A DNA stretch of 64,000 nucleotides from Diphasiastrum complanatum (taxonomy: Eukaryota; Streptophyta; Lycopodiopsida; Lycopodiales; Lycopodiaceae): assembly GCA_029204225.1 (NCBI GenBank), contig CM055097.1, positions 74,612,860 to 74,676,859 on the forward strand. Reading direction: 5' to 3'. The position numbers and the translations under genes are program-made. The notes beneath the pieces are model-generated. The model was not told the DNA's origin, made no database searches, and saw only the letters and a list, made by a program, of their open reading frames with translations. Shown here piece by piece: positions 13,300 to 24,059 of this stretch. The first letter of the stretch is position 1. Every line of letters starts with the position of its first letter.

Positions 13300-14147
13300 T
13301 GTTAAAATATCACTTCCAATTTGTTGTATCTTGTAGATCTCAAGTTATTTGAGCTTGATAGGATCTCACACATGTGGAGTATGTTCCCATGTGTGAAAGA
13401 ATGTACATAAGTCATTTTTATTAAGTTAGATTGGTTTTAGCTTGATCTACACTAGTGTGAAATTGACCTTTGAGTAGAATCTTGAAAATGATTGGTCAAA
13501 CTTTTTGTAAATAGATTGGACTTCCATGTGAATGAGTTATTACTCACACATGTCAAGATACCATTCACATGTGTGGATAAGCTTCTAGAAGATAAGATAG
13601 AAAGATTCCATTAGATCCTATTTTATAAGGAATATTCCTATAAATGTGGAAGACCAGCTTTTTGTTTTCTAGCCAAAGAGAATAGTCAACTTTGGGAGAT
13701 GAGCACATATGGCTCCGATTGGTGGATCTGGATGACTAGGCACTCTTCACACGTGTGAAGGCCTGCTGGACAGTACATAGCTCGTGGATGTACTTGATCT
13801 ATAAAGAGATCAACCAAATCAATAACAAGTTGATGTGACATTGGCAAATTCTAGTTTTGTTGAGATTTCCACATTTGTCTTGAGTTTTGATGAATAAAAT
13901 GCATTTGTAAGTTTATGTACTTTACTCTCTGTAAACAGGCTGTACAGGTACTCTCCTGCACACGTGTGAGGCCGCCCATCCATGTGTTTGATCATTTGAT
14001 CCATTGTTCTTGCTTAAATCATAGTGTAAAGCATCTAGATCAAGATCTAACATCTAGAACTTGATAGATCTTTGGATTAAGCAATCAATAAGTCTTAATG
14101 ATTGATAGTGCAATCAATATTTGTCCTTTTTTTTCTAAAAATTGACA
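13300..14147 (+). mobile_element. Probable 5' LTR of copia element C1
   Basis: The right boundary is good: the sequence ends in CA at 14147, immediately before a tRNA-iMet-type primer-binding site. The left boundary (about 13300) is a guess, because no intact 3' LTR remains for comparison. The LTR contains palindromes CACATGTG (13369, 13566) and CACACGTGTG (13748, 13959), also found in the related LTR at 29.3-30.1 kb. An ataaatgtgg stretch near 13637 could be the TATA region. Confidence 0.6.
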
Positions 14148-14160
14148 TGGTATCAGAGCC
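14148..14160 (+). promoter_or_regulatory. Copia primer-binding site (tRNA-iMet type)
   Basis: TGGTATCAGAGCC, the usual plant copia PBS complementary to the 3' end of initiator methionine tRNA. It would prime minus-strand synthesis for element C1. Confidence 0.9.
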
Positions 14161-14739
14161 AAGTCTAAGAGTGATCTAAATGATTAATAGTACTTGAGAA
14201 ATCATTGACAATGTTGTTTTTGAGTTCTAATTGAGAGGTCGAGTTCAAAGAGAGAAGTAACATCATTGTTTTTGGTCAAGATCGATTTGTGGGCTGCTGA
14301 AGTAGTGTCCACACATGTGAAACCGTACAACAACCTTAAATTAACTTCCATAAGTGTTTTTGATCCAAAAAAAGTGCATACTAGTCCAAAATTCAAGGTT
14401 TTTAGGGCATTGTCTAGATCTAGGTTCAATCTATTGAATGCTAATGATCAAATAGTGATTTGAGTCATTGAAGTAATTCGTTTTGAAGCATTAGATCAGA
14501 TCTTTAAGGCTAATTTGTTCAGATCTTAAGTGTGTGTGGAATATCAAACCAATTTGAACTAGAATCAATTTCTTTGAGGAGTGAATTGCTAGGATATTTG
14601 TAGTTGATCTATTATACCATCATCCAAGTTGAACTAGGATTGATTGGGCCAAGATTAGAAGCTTCTTGAAAGCTAGAAATCTATCTTAGATCACACCTTA
14701 TCAAGAGAACTTCGTGTATCTCATAGGCTTTCATTCAAA

Positions 14740-17700
14740 ATGACATCCATGGGTGGATATATGTTAGAATCCAGTGAGAAACTAACTTCCACAAACTATT
14801 CCATTTGGAAAGTAAGAATGGAATCACTACTAGTGGTTCATGATCTCTTTGATATTGTCTTAGGAGTTGAGGAAGAGCCTCAAGCTCCCCAAGAACAACT
14901 AAAATACAAGAAGAGAGTTAGATTAGCCCTACATTGCTTGAAGTTAAATGTAAGCAATGACCTCTTGAAGGAGGTGGCTTCTTGTACCACATCAAAAGAG
15001 GCTTGGGATTCACTAGAGAACATTTATGAATCCAATAACACTTCAAGAGTGCTTATGCTAAGAAACTTGATCTTGCAAAGCATGAGGGGAAGTGGAGAAA
15101 ATGGACAAGAGCATGTCCTAAGGATAAAATCCTTGAACAAAGAATTGGGATCTATAGGAGAGAAGATCCAAGATAATGAACTAGTACAAGTAATCTTGAA
15201 TGGATTAGGAGATGAGTTCTCTAATCTGGTTCAATCTTTTGCTATTCAAGACCAGCTTCCATCAATTGAAAAATTGCATAATGTTCTTGTGGATGAGGAG
15301 AGTAGGATTCTACACCTCAAAACAAGAATGGGGTCCTTATCACTACATAATGGTGATGAGAAAGCAAACTTCACATCTAAAGGCAAGAAGAAGTCTCATC
15401 CTTTCAAGAAGATCCAAGGCAAGGAGGCCGATGCAAAGATCATCTACCTCCAAAGGGAAGCAAAATAACAAAGCAAAGTTGAAGTGTTTCTTTTGTGGGA
15501 AGAAAGGACACTTTGCTTCCGAATGCTATAAGAAGAAAAATGCACAAGGGAATGACGATCAAGGCAAACTTGCACAAGAGGAGGAGGAAGATGATGGCTT
15601 CAACACATCCTTGATGGTAGCACCTACACCAACATCAAGCCAAGAGACATGGTGGATTGATAGTGGGGCTAGTTCCCACATGTCATTCAACAAGCATTAT
15701 TTCTCTTATCTACTTTCTTGCAATGATTCTAAGAAATCAATCTACACAGCTAGTGATCAAGAATGCAAGATAGATGGCACATGATCTATTCCATTATGCT
15801 TAGGATCATCTAAAAGGATAGATCTTGATAATGTTTTGTATGTTCCATCCATTACAAAAAACTTGCTTTGTGTTGGTCAAATAATGGACAATGGACTAGA
15901 TGTACATTTCAAGAATGGAGTGTGTTCCATCTTGAAAAATAATAAGTGCATAGCTAGTGGCATTAAACAAGGAAGGCTTTTCAAGTTGGATGCTAATGTG
16001 GCTATTGAAAGTGTGAATATGGTTAGGGAGGAGTTGACTCAAGTGGAGCTTTGGCACAAAAGATTGGGCCATCCTAATCTTCAATCCGTGGAATCCATGG
16101 GATCAAAGGAGCTAGCTCTCGACCTACCAAAAGCTTTCAAGAAGTGTGGCAAAGTGTGTGAGGCATGTGGCCTTGCAAAGTCACACAAGACTTCCTACAA
16201 GAAATCTTTAACAAGATCTACCTCACCTTTAGATCTTATCCATTCGGATGTACATACTTTTTCTCATGAAAGTAATGGAGGAGCTTTAATGTATGTAACT
16301 TTTATTGATGATTGTACTAGATACACTTGGATTGAATTATTGCCTAAGAAAAGCCTTGTATATGAAGCTTTTGTAAAGTTTACGTCTCTAGTGGAAAAGC
16401 AACTTAGTTCTTGCATTAAAGTTCTAAGATGTGATAATGGAGGAGAGTATTACTCCAACAAGATGAGAGACTTTTGTGAGATCAATGGCATTAAGAGAGA
16501 ACTCACTTGTCCTTACACCCCCCAAGAAAATGGGGTGGCTGAGAGGAAAAGTAGGAGTCTTTGTGAGTGTGCAAAGTCTTTAAGACTTGATGCATCTCTA
16601 CCCATCACCTTTTTGGGGGGAGGCCATAACTTGTGCTAATTACTTATGTAATAGGCTTCCTAGTAGTGCTATTGGTGGGATCTCACCATTTCAAGCTTTG
16701 TTTGGCAATAAGCCCAATGTAAAAGATTTTAAAGTGTTTGGATGTATATGTTATGTCCACGTTCCTTTGGAAACAAGAAGGAAAGAAGATGCAACTTCCT
16801 TCAAAGGAATATTTGTAGGCTATAGTGAAAATAGCAAAGGATATAGGATATTTGAACCTATTTCAAAGAAAGTAAAAGTTAGCAAGGATGTCTTGTTTGA
16901 TGAATCTCAAAGTTACAAGTTGTCTCCAAATTCATCTAATCTCTTAGGTGATGAAGATCTTGCAACACCCGAGGAGGAGCCTCTTGAAAGTGATCTTTTG
17001 GAAGATCAAAATCATGTGCCAAAGGAGCCGAGAAGATCCACAAGGAGCAAGGCCGAGCCTTCAAGGCTCACATACTTTGAGAAAGGAAAGCAAAGGGAAG
17101 ACACATCTCCTTCTACCTCTTACTCTTTTCTAACCACAATGCTTGAAGAGCCATCATGTTATGAAGATGCAAGTAGATCACAAGTTTGGAGAGATGCAAT
17201 GCAAGTAGAGTTTGATGCTTTGATAGATAATCAAACTTGGAATCTTGTACACCTTCCGTATGGAAAGAAGCCACTTGCATGTAAGTGGATCTATAGATTA
17301 AAGTACAATCAAGATGGATCTATAAGTAAGTACAAAGCTATATTGGTTGCTAAGGGGTTTCTTCAAACTAAAGGCATAGATTATAAAGATACATTTGCTC
17401 TTGTAGCAAAACTTGTAACCATTAGATTGATCATTTGTATTGCTACTTTATTCAAGTGGAATCTCTATCAAATGGATGTGACAAATGCTTTTTTGAATGG
17501 CTACTTGGAGGAGGAAATATACATGTTGCAACCCGAGGGTTTCATCAAGGATGGTGAGGAGGACAAGGTTTGCCACTTAAGGAAGAGCCTATATGGCTTG
17601 AAGCAAGCACCTAGAGCTTGGTACTCTAGGTTGCATGATTTTCTTTACTCTCTTGGATTTGTGATTAGCTCTTATGAGCCTTCTTTGTACATCAAATGTA

Positions 17701-18533
17701 ATGATGGAAAGATCATCATTTTAGTACTTTATGTTGATGATATCATATTGATAGGAAATGATGGTGAAGGCATAAGAAATGTTAAAGTTTCCTTGTCTAG
17801 TGAATTCAAGATGGTAGATCTAGGACTTCTTAAGTTCATACTTGGAATAGAAGTTACTAGAGGTAGTGATTTTACTTTTATAAGTCAATCAAAGTATGCT
17901 ACTTCCATTCTTGAGAGGTTTGGCATGAAAGATTGTAAAGGGATTGACACCCCTATGGAGCAAACTTGTAAAGTTACTAATGATTGTGATGAAGCATCCT
18001 TTGAGGACATCACACTCTTTAGGAAGCTAATAGGCTCCTTAATCTATTTGACAATCACTAGACCAGATTTGAGTTATAGTGTAAGCAAGTTAAGTCAATA
18101 TATGCAAGGTCCCTTGATGCATCATTGGAAAAGTGCCAAGAGAGTGCTTAGATATGTCTCTTCTACTAGGTTTTTTGGCATTCTCTATCAAGGATCTAAC
18201 TTGTACTTGAGAGCATTTTCGGATTCAGATTTTGCAGGAGATAAGATGGATAGAAGATCCATAAGTGCATTTTTCACTTTTCTTTGTGGAGGAGTGATAT
18301 CTTGGCGTTCCAAAAAGCAAGATACAATTTCTCTTTCCTCTTGTGAAGCCGAGTACAAGGCATTGACTTCAACAACCAAAGAACTCCTATGACTAAGAAG
18401 ACTTTTGGTGGAGCTTCAAGTGCTAAAGGCCGAGGAGGTCAATTGCATCTATTGTGACAATCAAGCTTCTCAACAAATTGCTACCAATCCGATCTTCCAT
18501 GCTAGAACAAAGCATATTGAGATAGCTCATCGG
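14740..18533 (+). pseudogene. Ty1/copia gag-pol of element C1, near full length but disabled
   Basis: Order along the polyprotein: gag (14740-15450), zinc knuckle CFFCGKKGHFASEC (15485-15526), protease WWIDSGASSHM (about 15650), GAG-pre-integrase with the HKRLGH motif, integrase core with FIDDCTR, RCDNGGEYY and PQENGVAERK (the D-D-E residues are present), reverse transcriptase (17150-17900) with YVDD at 17730-17741, and RNase H with SW-SKKQ, LSSCEAEY and HARTKHIEI. This is the copia order (integrase before RT). Visible lesions: a frameshift before the zinc knuckle (about 15400-15460), a TGA at 15782-15784, a frameshift at the G run near 16615, and a TGA near 18390 replacing an expected tryptophan. 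The catalytic motifs are intact, so decay is fairly recent. RNase H ends abruptly at about 18533 against opposite-strand sequence; no 3' LTR remains. Confidence 0.93.
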
Positions 18534-18975
18534 GGTTTTTCCATCCAATACCACACTCGGCCATCTATTGCATAGAAAATTGGCACACAACAAAGTGTGA
18601 TCCCAAAAGAAGATTTGCATCTAACTTCATGGCTTTGGCTCCTTCACATAAGGTTCTATTCTTTCTCTCAGCCACTACATTTTGTTGTGGTGTCCTTAGG
18701 CTTGTGTACTCCCTCTTGATCCCATTTGCATCACAAAATGCTTTGAACTTGGTAGAAATGTACTCACCACCATTGCCACTCCTCAAGCACCTGATCTTTG
18801 TAGAAAATTGGACCTCCCTTGCAATCTTGAACTTGACAAAGACATCAACAACCTCATCGTTGTTCTTTAGTAGATACACCCAACAAAATCTACTAAAATC
18901 ATCAATAAAAGTCACGTACATCTTAGCACCTCCATTGCTAATTGCAGTAAAACCATGAATATCTACGAGTTGCAT
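18534..18975 (-). pseudogene. Copia integrase fragment, opposite strand to C1
   Basis: On the minus strand 18975-18565 reads an integrase core with FIDDFSRFCWVYLL, a second-aspartate region mutated to RSGNGGEY, and PQQNVVAERKNRTLCEGAK. A frameshift near 18600 moves the frame to LCANFLCNRWPSVVLDGKTP. The fragment stops where the C1 RNase H begins, in head-to-head orientation. Loss of the catalytic aspartate and the frameshift make it dead. It is related to but distinct from the C1 integrase. Confidence 0.88.
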
Positions 18976-20630
18976 ATAGAGGTGCGTTTAACGAACTAGG
19001 TTCTTGCCATAAATTCCTTGCAATTTTTTGCTATTTATGAGTTGCATATAGAGGTGCATTTAACGAACTAAGTTCTTGCAATAAATTCCTTAGCATCAAA
19101 GTGGCAAAGCTTTTTATGAGCACATACCCCTATCATTTAAGACATTGACTTTAAGTTACTGACTTTTGTATAAATTCCATCAACCATCTTGAGCACATGA
19201 TATTGCCTTTATGCTTTATGCTTAGTTTTTTTGGTAGAAAGTGATATAGTGTCTTGCTTCTTGCTAAATCAAGAGAAACAACCATTGCCAATATCAAAAG
19301 CATAACCAATAGCTGATATCAAAATCATAACCAATAGTCTTGCTTCTTGCTAGACCAATAAAAGAAACCCTTGCCAATATCAAAAGCATAACCAATAGCT
19401 GATTAGAATTCATCCTCACGAAATTGGTAGAGATAAAGTAAATGTGACCATATCATGGCTATAGCTTGTAATTCAATAATGGTATAATTAATCTTCACTT
19501 GGATCAATTCTTGACTAGCAAAGTACTCTGTGTAATTCTTTTTAAATTTCTTTGGTTGGGTTAAGACACTACCAATGGCATATTTGGAAGCATTTGTATG
19601 GATGTAAAATTCGATGGTCTAGTTTGGGGGTCTCAGAAAGGGAGTTGACACTTATGAAAAGCTTCAATGGCTTCTAGTGTTCACTATAGTAAAATCATAG
19701 GTTGATCTATGCATTAATAAATTAATTGTAGGATTAGAATCACATAGATTTGTTTCGTACTTCTAGGTTGGAGTTTATAAACAATGCACTAGCTCATTAA
19801 GCCATGCACATTCTCATCATGTAGATGATAGAGCCAATCATATAAGGTGGTGAGGGTCAAATTTGAAATTCATTCTGCAAATACAAGAAATCCATTCAAA
19901 TTGAAATTTCAAATACACCAAAAAACAAGGTGATATATAACAAGAAGCTTTGCCTTATGTAGGGCAATTCAAATTGTTAAAAAATAAAAACATATATTGC
20001 ATTATGTAAAAATTTAAAAGTGAAAAAAACTCATTTTAAAGCTCAAACTCATCTAGGTGTAACCACCATCTTTTAACAGATCATCATAAGAGCTTAAATC
20101 ATTAAAATATAGGACATTCAAATCATTAAAAAATAAAAAACAAAGGTTGCTCTTTATAAAAAACAAAAAACAAAACAAAAACAAGAACGTTGTGGTATGC
20201 CACATAGGCATTGTGGCAAAATTCTATTGAATAGCTTATGTGATTGTTTAAGATTCCTAGTTGTATTGGGACTCTGGCATAATCATAAGCATTTCCACTT
20301 ATTACCTCAAGGATTGATCTCTAACTCAAAAGTGTGCATGAGTAGAGATACAACAACAATAAAATAATATATATGAAATAATTTTGTGAATGCAAATATA
20401 TAATCTTTATTTGATTATTGTTGTTGGTAATGATGAAAGAGACATGAAATTTGTTGTTGTTTAAAAGTTGCATATAGAGGTGCATTTAAAGGACTAAGTT
20501 CTTGCAATAAACTCCTTAGCATCAGGCAAGGCTTTGTATGGGCACATACCCCTATCATTTAAGACATTGACTTTAAGTTAACTACTTTTGTATAAATTCC
20601 ATCAACCACCAAACATGATATTGCCTTTTG
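18967..20630. repeat. Three direct copies of a short repeat bracketing the right arm
   Basis: The motif gttgcatatagaggtgc followed by a conserved ctaagttcttgcaataaa-type block starts at 18967, 19039 and 20466. The last two copies continue in parallel for over 150 bases (acatacccctatcattta, then taaattccatcaacca). The region between them is the right arm of the inverted repeat, so these look like the ends of a transposed or duplicated unit of about 1.4 kb. Confidence 0.7.
19210..20150. repeat. Right arm of ~1 kb inverted repeat
   Basis: The reverse complement of the left arm at 10855-11968, with the same internal order and the same duplicated RNase H start (minus strand, 19245-19400, reading CFSW-SKKQDTISLS-like sequence). 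It is shorter than the left arm because of deletions. Confidence 0.8.
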
Positions 20631-20921
20631 CAAGGCAATGCCAAAAATTTGGGAGAAAGGCAATGAGTACTACTCCCAAGCTCAAGAGAATCTAATGATC
20701 CCTTGTTTCATTTTCTCATGTAATGATTTCCCACCCTGTAATGCTGTGTGCTCGGGTTCTCTTTGTATAAGGCCCGAGGGCAGGGGCCTTCCCCCACGCA
20801 AAGCATGTAACAGAATTTAGTTTTTACAAATAATCTTCTAGAATTTTCAGTTTTTACGTTAGATATTTTACAGCTATTTTTGCAAAATCAACTGATTTTT
20901 TACAATAGATTTTTTTTTTCC
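20151..20921. other. Intergenic, AT-rich, no recognised gene
   Basis: No gene recognised. A 60-codon frame at 20638-20820 is without recognisable content. Confidence 0.6.
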
Positions 20922-21055
20922 AGTAAGTAAAATTTTCTTACATAAGGTAGTAATTTTTTGGTTATGGTAAGTGAAATTTTTATACATTAGTAAGTAAAAT
21001 TTTCTTACATAAGGTAGCAATTTTTCGGTTATGGTAAGTGAAATTTTTATACATT
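20922..21055. repeat. 67-bp tandem duplication
   Basis: Two near-identical 67-bp units (20922-20988 and 20989-21055), each containing agtaagtaaaattttcttac and ggttatggtaagtgaaat. Each unit carries strong splice-donor-like gtaagt words. Confidence 0.88.
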
Positions 21056-21500
21056 AGGTAATAAGTTTTTACTGTTGGTAAAAACATCCGTCATTTTTAC
21101 CTCTGGCAAAACAATCTTTTAAGAGTAAGGTTCCTCTGATGTGTGAAATTGCTACAGCTGTCGTATTCTTCCAATTAAGGTTACCTCAAAATCTTCCAAG
21201 TAAGGTTACCTCAAAATACATAGAAATTTTTTTGAGTATTTTGGAGGCATCTCCACTAGCACAATTTTTAAAACGGATTGTATGATTCAGGCTTCATTCA
21301 GCATTTCACTTGGAACTAGAGCCAAGATTTCAAACGAAAGATGAATATCGAGTGATGCAACAAAGGAGATTTGATATTAAGCATTTGAATGAAGTGAACT
21401 CGGGCGCAATGAAGTACATAAAAGAGATCAGCATTTCTAAAAAACTCATCATCACCCATATGAAGATAGATGATGCATTTTAGTGTTGTTGATTCTTAAT
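21056..21500. other. 3' flank of ASR gene 1
   Basis: Downstream of the minus-strand ASR gene, so this holds its 3' UTR. A 28-bp local duplication (taaggttacctcaaaat) is seen at 21170-21215. Nothing else is recognised. Confidence 0.5.
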
Positions 21501-22410
21501 TCACTCATCGGCCGCTTTCTTGGCGGTCTTCTTCGCGTGATGTTCATGGACACCAAATAGTGCAGCTCCAGCGGCAGTGGCTGCTACAATCTCCTCCTCG
21601 AGTTTATGTCTCCCTGCGTTATCGGAATCCGTTTTGGCTCGGTGGCTTTCATACTGCAGCAAACAACATTTGCACCAAGCTTTGATTAGTACACCCGGAT
21701 CAAATTCTGAGGCAAGGTGACACATTTTCATGACTCAGGTACAACAAGATCCAGGCATGACGTGGTTTTACATTCTTATGACTCGGGTACAACAACATTC
21801 AGGCATAACGTAAACTATACCAGATTAAAATATCCCTTTTTTTTTGCAGAACAACATTTTTTGAGGGCGTGAGAATCGTATTGAACTAATTTTTGTTTTG
21901 ACAGTCAAAGCTTTACAGTATCCAGATCTGTCTTTATCACCCCTCCATGAGATTGGAACCATTCCTACAAGATCTCTCAAATGTAGATCTGAGGCATCTG
22001 ACCGAGTCGCCTAGTTTATAATGCCACAGATCTATGCATTTAAAAAATCGACATCCCTCCGATCATTTCAGTTGCACCTACTGGCAGATCAAAGTCCGTG
22101 ACAGATTTGTAACATTCCCACTTCAAATACAGAAACCAAATAAACAAAAAACAGTGAAGAGATTGATTGATTAGGCTCATCATGCATAATCTTGGTAGAG
22201 CTTAGAAGAGCAGGCTCTCACCAATGCATAACCTCCAGCGACCAGAGCTGCTGCCTCGGAGATATGCTCTTTTGTGCTGTGACCTTTCACTGCATCCTGA
22301 CCATGGACCTCGACTGTTGCAGTCTCGACGATAAGAGTACCATCTTCTGCATACTTAGGGGCTTCGTCTTCCTTTTTGTGATGGAAAAAGTTCAGACCTC
22401 TATCTGCCAT
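21501..22410 (-). CDS. ASR: ABA/WDS (ASR) family protein, two exons
   Basis: Coding exons on the minus strand are 22410-22222 (63 codons) and 21653-21501 (50 codons plus TGA), separated by a 568-bp GT-AG intron. The product has 113 residues. I start at the ATG at 22410, because MADRGLNFFHHKKED matches the family's histidine-rich N-terminus, whereas the frame extending upstream to 22482 has no family resemblance. The conserved ABA/WDS core is split by the intron at the usual place: EHISEAAALVAGGYAL in exon 1, then YESHRAKTDSDNAGRHKLEEE in exon 2, ending in a lysine- and alanine-rich tail. Family knowledge: ASR proteins are small, hydrophilic and largely disordered, bind zinc through histidines, have chaperone and DNA-binding activity, and are induced by abscisic acid, drought and ripening. 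The family's [15 protein letters not shown] is altered here to ESHRAKTDSDNAGRH, with several histidines lost, so metal binding may be weaker. No disabling change is seen. Confidence 0.9.
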
Positions 22411-22599
22411 GACGAAAAGCCCACAAGAGAAGCCAAATTCTAAAACATTTGATGAAGATGGTTCTTCAATGGATTCCCCCATAATATACTAAAAATTCTA
22501 TGGACTGCATTTAAGTTATGTTTCAGTTCCGAGAAACTAAATACAAGTCAAGCCAATAGAAAAGAACTGGCACGGGGTGATAAGAGGGCCAGTGCATTT

Positions 22600-22611
22600 G
22601 ACACACGTGTC
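22600..22611. promoter_or_regulatory. G-box / ABRE-type palindrome upstream of ASR gene 1
   Basis: GACACACGTGTC, with the ACACGTGT core at 22603-22610, lies about 190 bases upstream of the ASR start codon. Such ACGT-core elements bind bZIP factors of the abscisic acid response, which fits the family's usual regulation. The site is sequence-evident; its use is inference. Confidence 0.6.
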
Positions 22612-22799
22612 AGGGGGATCAGGATGTGCCCGGGGCAGCGCTGGCCAACCAGGAGCTAGGCGCAAGACGGGGGCACTGAATTTCTGAAGGGGAAAACGAA
22701 GGGCACCGTGCTCCGCTCATTTCAGCTGAAGGGGGCGGCTGGAGTAGGCTGTGCTTCGTTGAACTTGTCATGGATGCGCATGGAGTAGGCGTGCATTGT

Positions 22800-24059
22800 T
22801 GTCATGGATGCACAGAAACTGCCACACTGTGCACATGAAGCCCTCAGAAGTGGCCTGTTTATGTTGCTTTTTCATGCTGAGAGAGAGAGAGAGATGGAAG
22901 CACCAATTTGCTGTTTTTGTGGACTGTTTATTTTGGTGTTTGCTGAGTGAGATGCGTGGAAGGCGAGTTTGCTTCTTTGTGGGCTGCTTTCTATGTTGTT
23001 TCTACTGGGTTAGAGAAGGTGGGAGGAGAGCATTGCTGGATTTTGTGGAAGTGCAGGTCATAAAGGGGAGAAAAGAGAAGCTCATCTTTTTTACAGATAT
23101 GGATTTGTTTTGAATCCAAGTATGTGGCCAGCGCTGGTTGCTCATGTTGCTCAAGTTCTTGCTAATCTTCTCATGCACTCCTATGATGGCTCCTCTATTT
23201 CCTGGTTGGTTGCTCCAATATGCTGGGGAATTTGCTCCTGTTCTTGCACTTATTGTGTTACTATGATCTACAGCTCATATTTACTATGGCCTCTTCTCTA
23301 CTTTGCTGGTTTTTATTTGGTTTGTTGGCGGTTTGGGACTCGCAAATTTTTTATTGATGAGTGAGAATGAGGATTAGGTAGTTTGAAGCTCCCATCCTAA
23401 AAAGCAGAAAGAAAAATAAAGGTCATAATGTAACTGTAATTGTTAAGCAGTCTTGCCTCCAAAAATGAAGAGATGAATTTTTTTATTGCCAAAGTAGTTA
23501 ATCTTGTTTGAATAAACTTGCATATTCACCTAATGAATTGTAAATCCACGCATCAAAATCTCTAAAAGATGTCCATTTAAGAGAATGATGATGTGCAATT
23601 ATATTTAAGTGCCCAAATTCGTGAGGGTTACCAAAATGTAGCAAAACAATACAAATTTTCAAGTGTCATGATTTGATGCAAATTCTACCTCCTCCTTTAC
23701 TTCTTATCTTTTGCAACTATCAAGACTAGACAAAAAGCAACTGTTGCCCCCTCACTTGTATCACACGTTTTCACTCTTTCCTTTTTCCACAACCACTTTT
23801 AAGCATTGTCTTTGTGAAACTTCTTTCTTTCCATCATTTGCAACCATAAAGGCTATACAAAGGGCAAAAACAATGTGAATCATGTCCTCAGGCTTCAAGA
23901 ATTACAATAGAACTCAATGCCTCCATTCTAGCCTTAACCAACACATCTAACACTACTCTATTAACACTAACCACACATTAACACTACCTGTTAACTATTT
24001 CATTAGCTCCACTCCATTGACACTAATTCTAACACTATTCTCGACACTACAAACATGAA
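22800..24059. other. Intergenic, no recognised gene
   Basis: Two overlapping frames (22796-23113 and 23110-23364, plus) encode cysteine- and aromatic-rich hydrophobic sequence without family resemblance or conserved motifs. From 23900 to 24060 there is a simple, aacact-rich stretch. Confidence 0.5.

Noticed and set aside
14148-14160. PBS sequences considered as tRNA gene fragments
   Set aside because: Only the 12-13 bases complementary to the tRNA 3' end are present, each next to an LTR end; no cloverleaf surrounds them.
22796-23364. Two hydrophobic frames as a small membrane protein gene
   Set aside because: Composition is cysteine- and tryptophan-rich without conserved motifs, the two frames differ, and no intron or UTR logic supports a gene.
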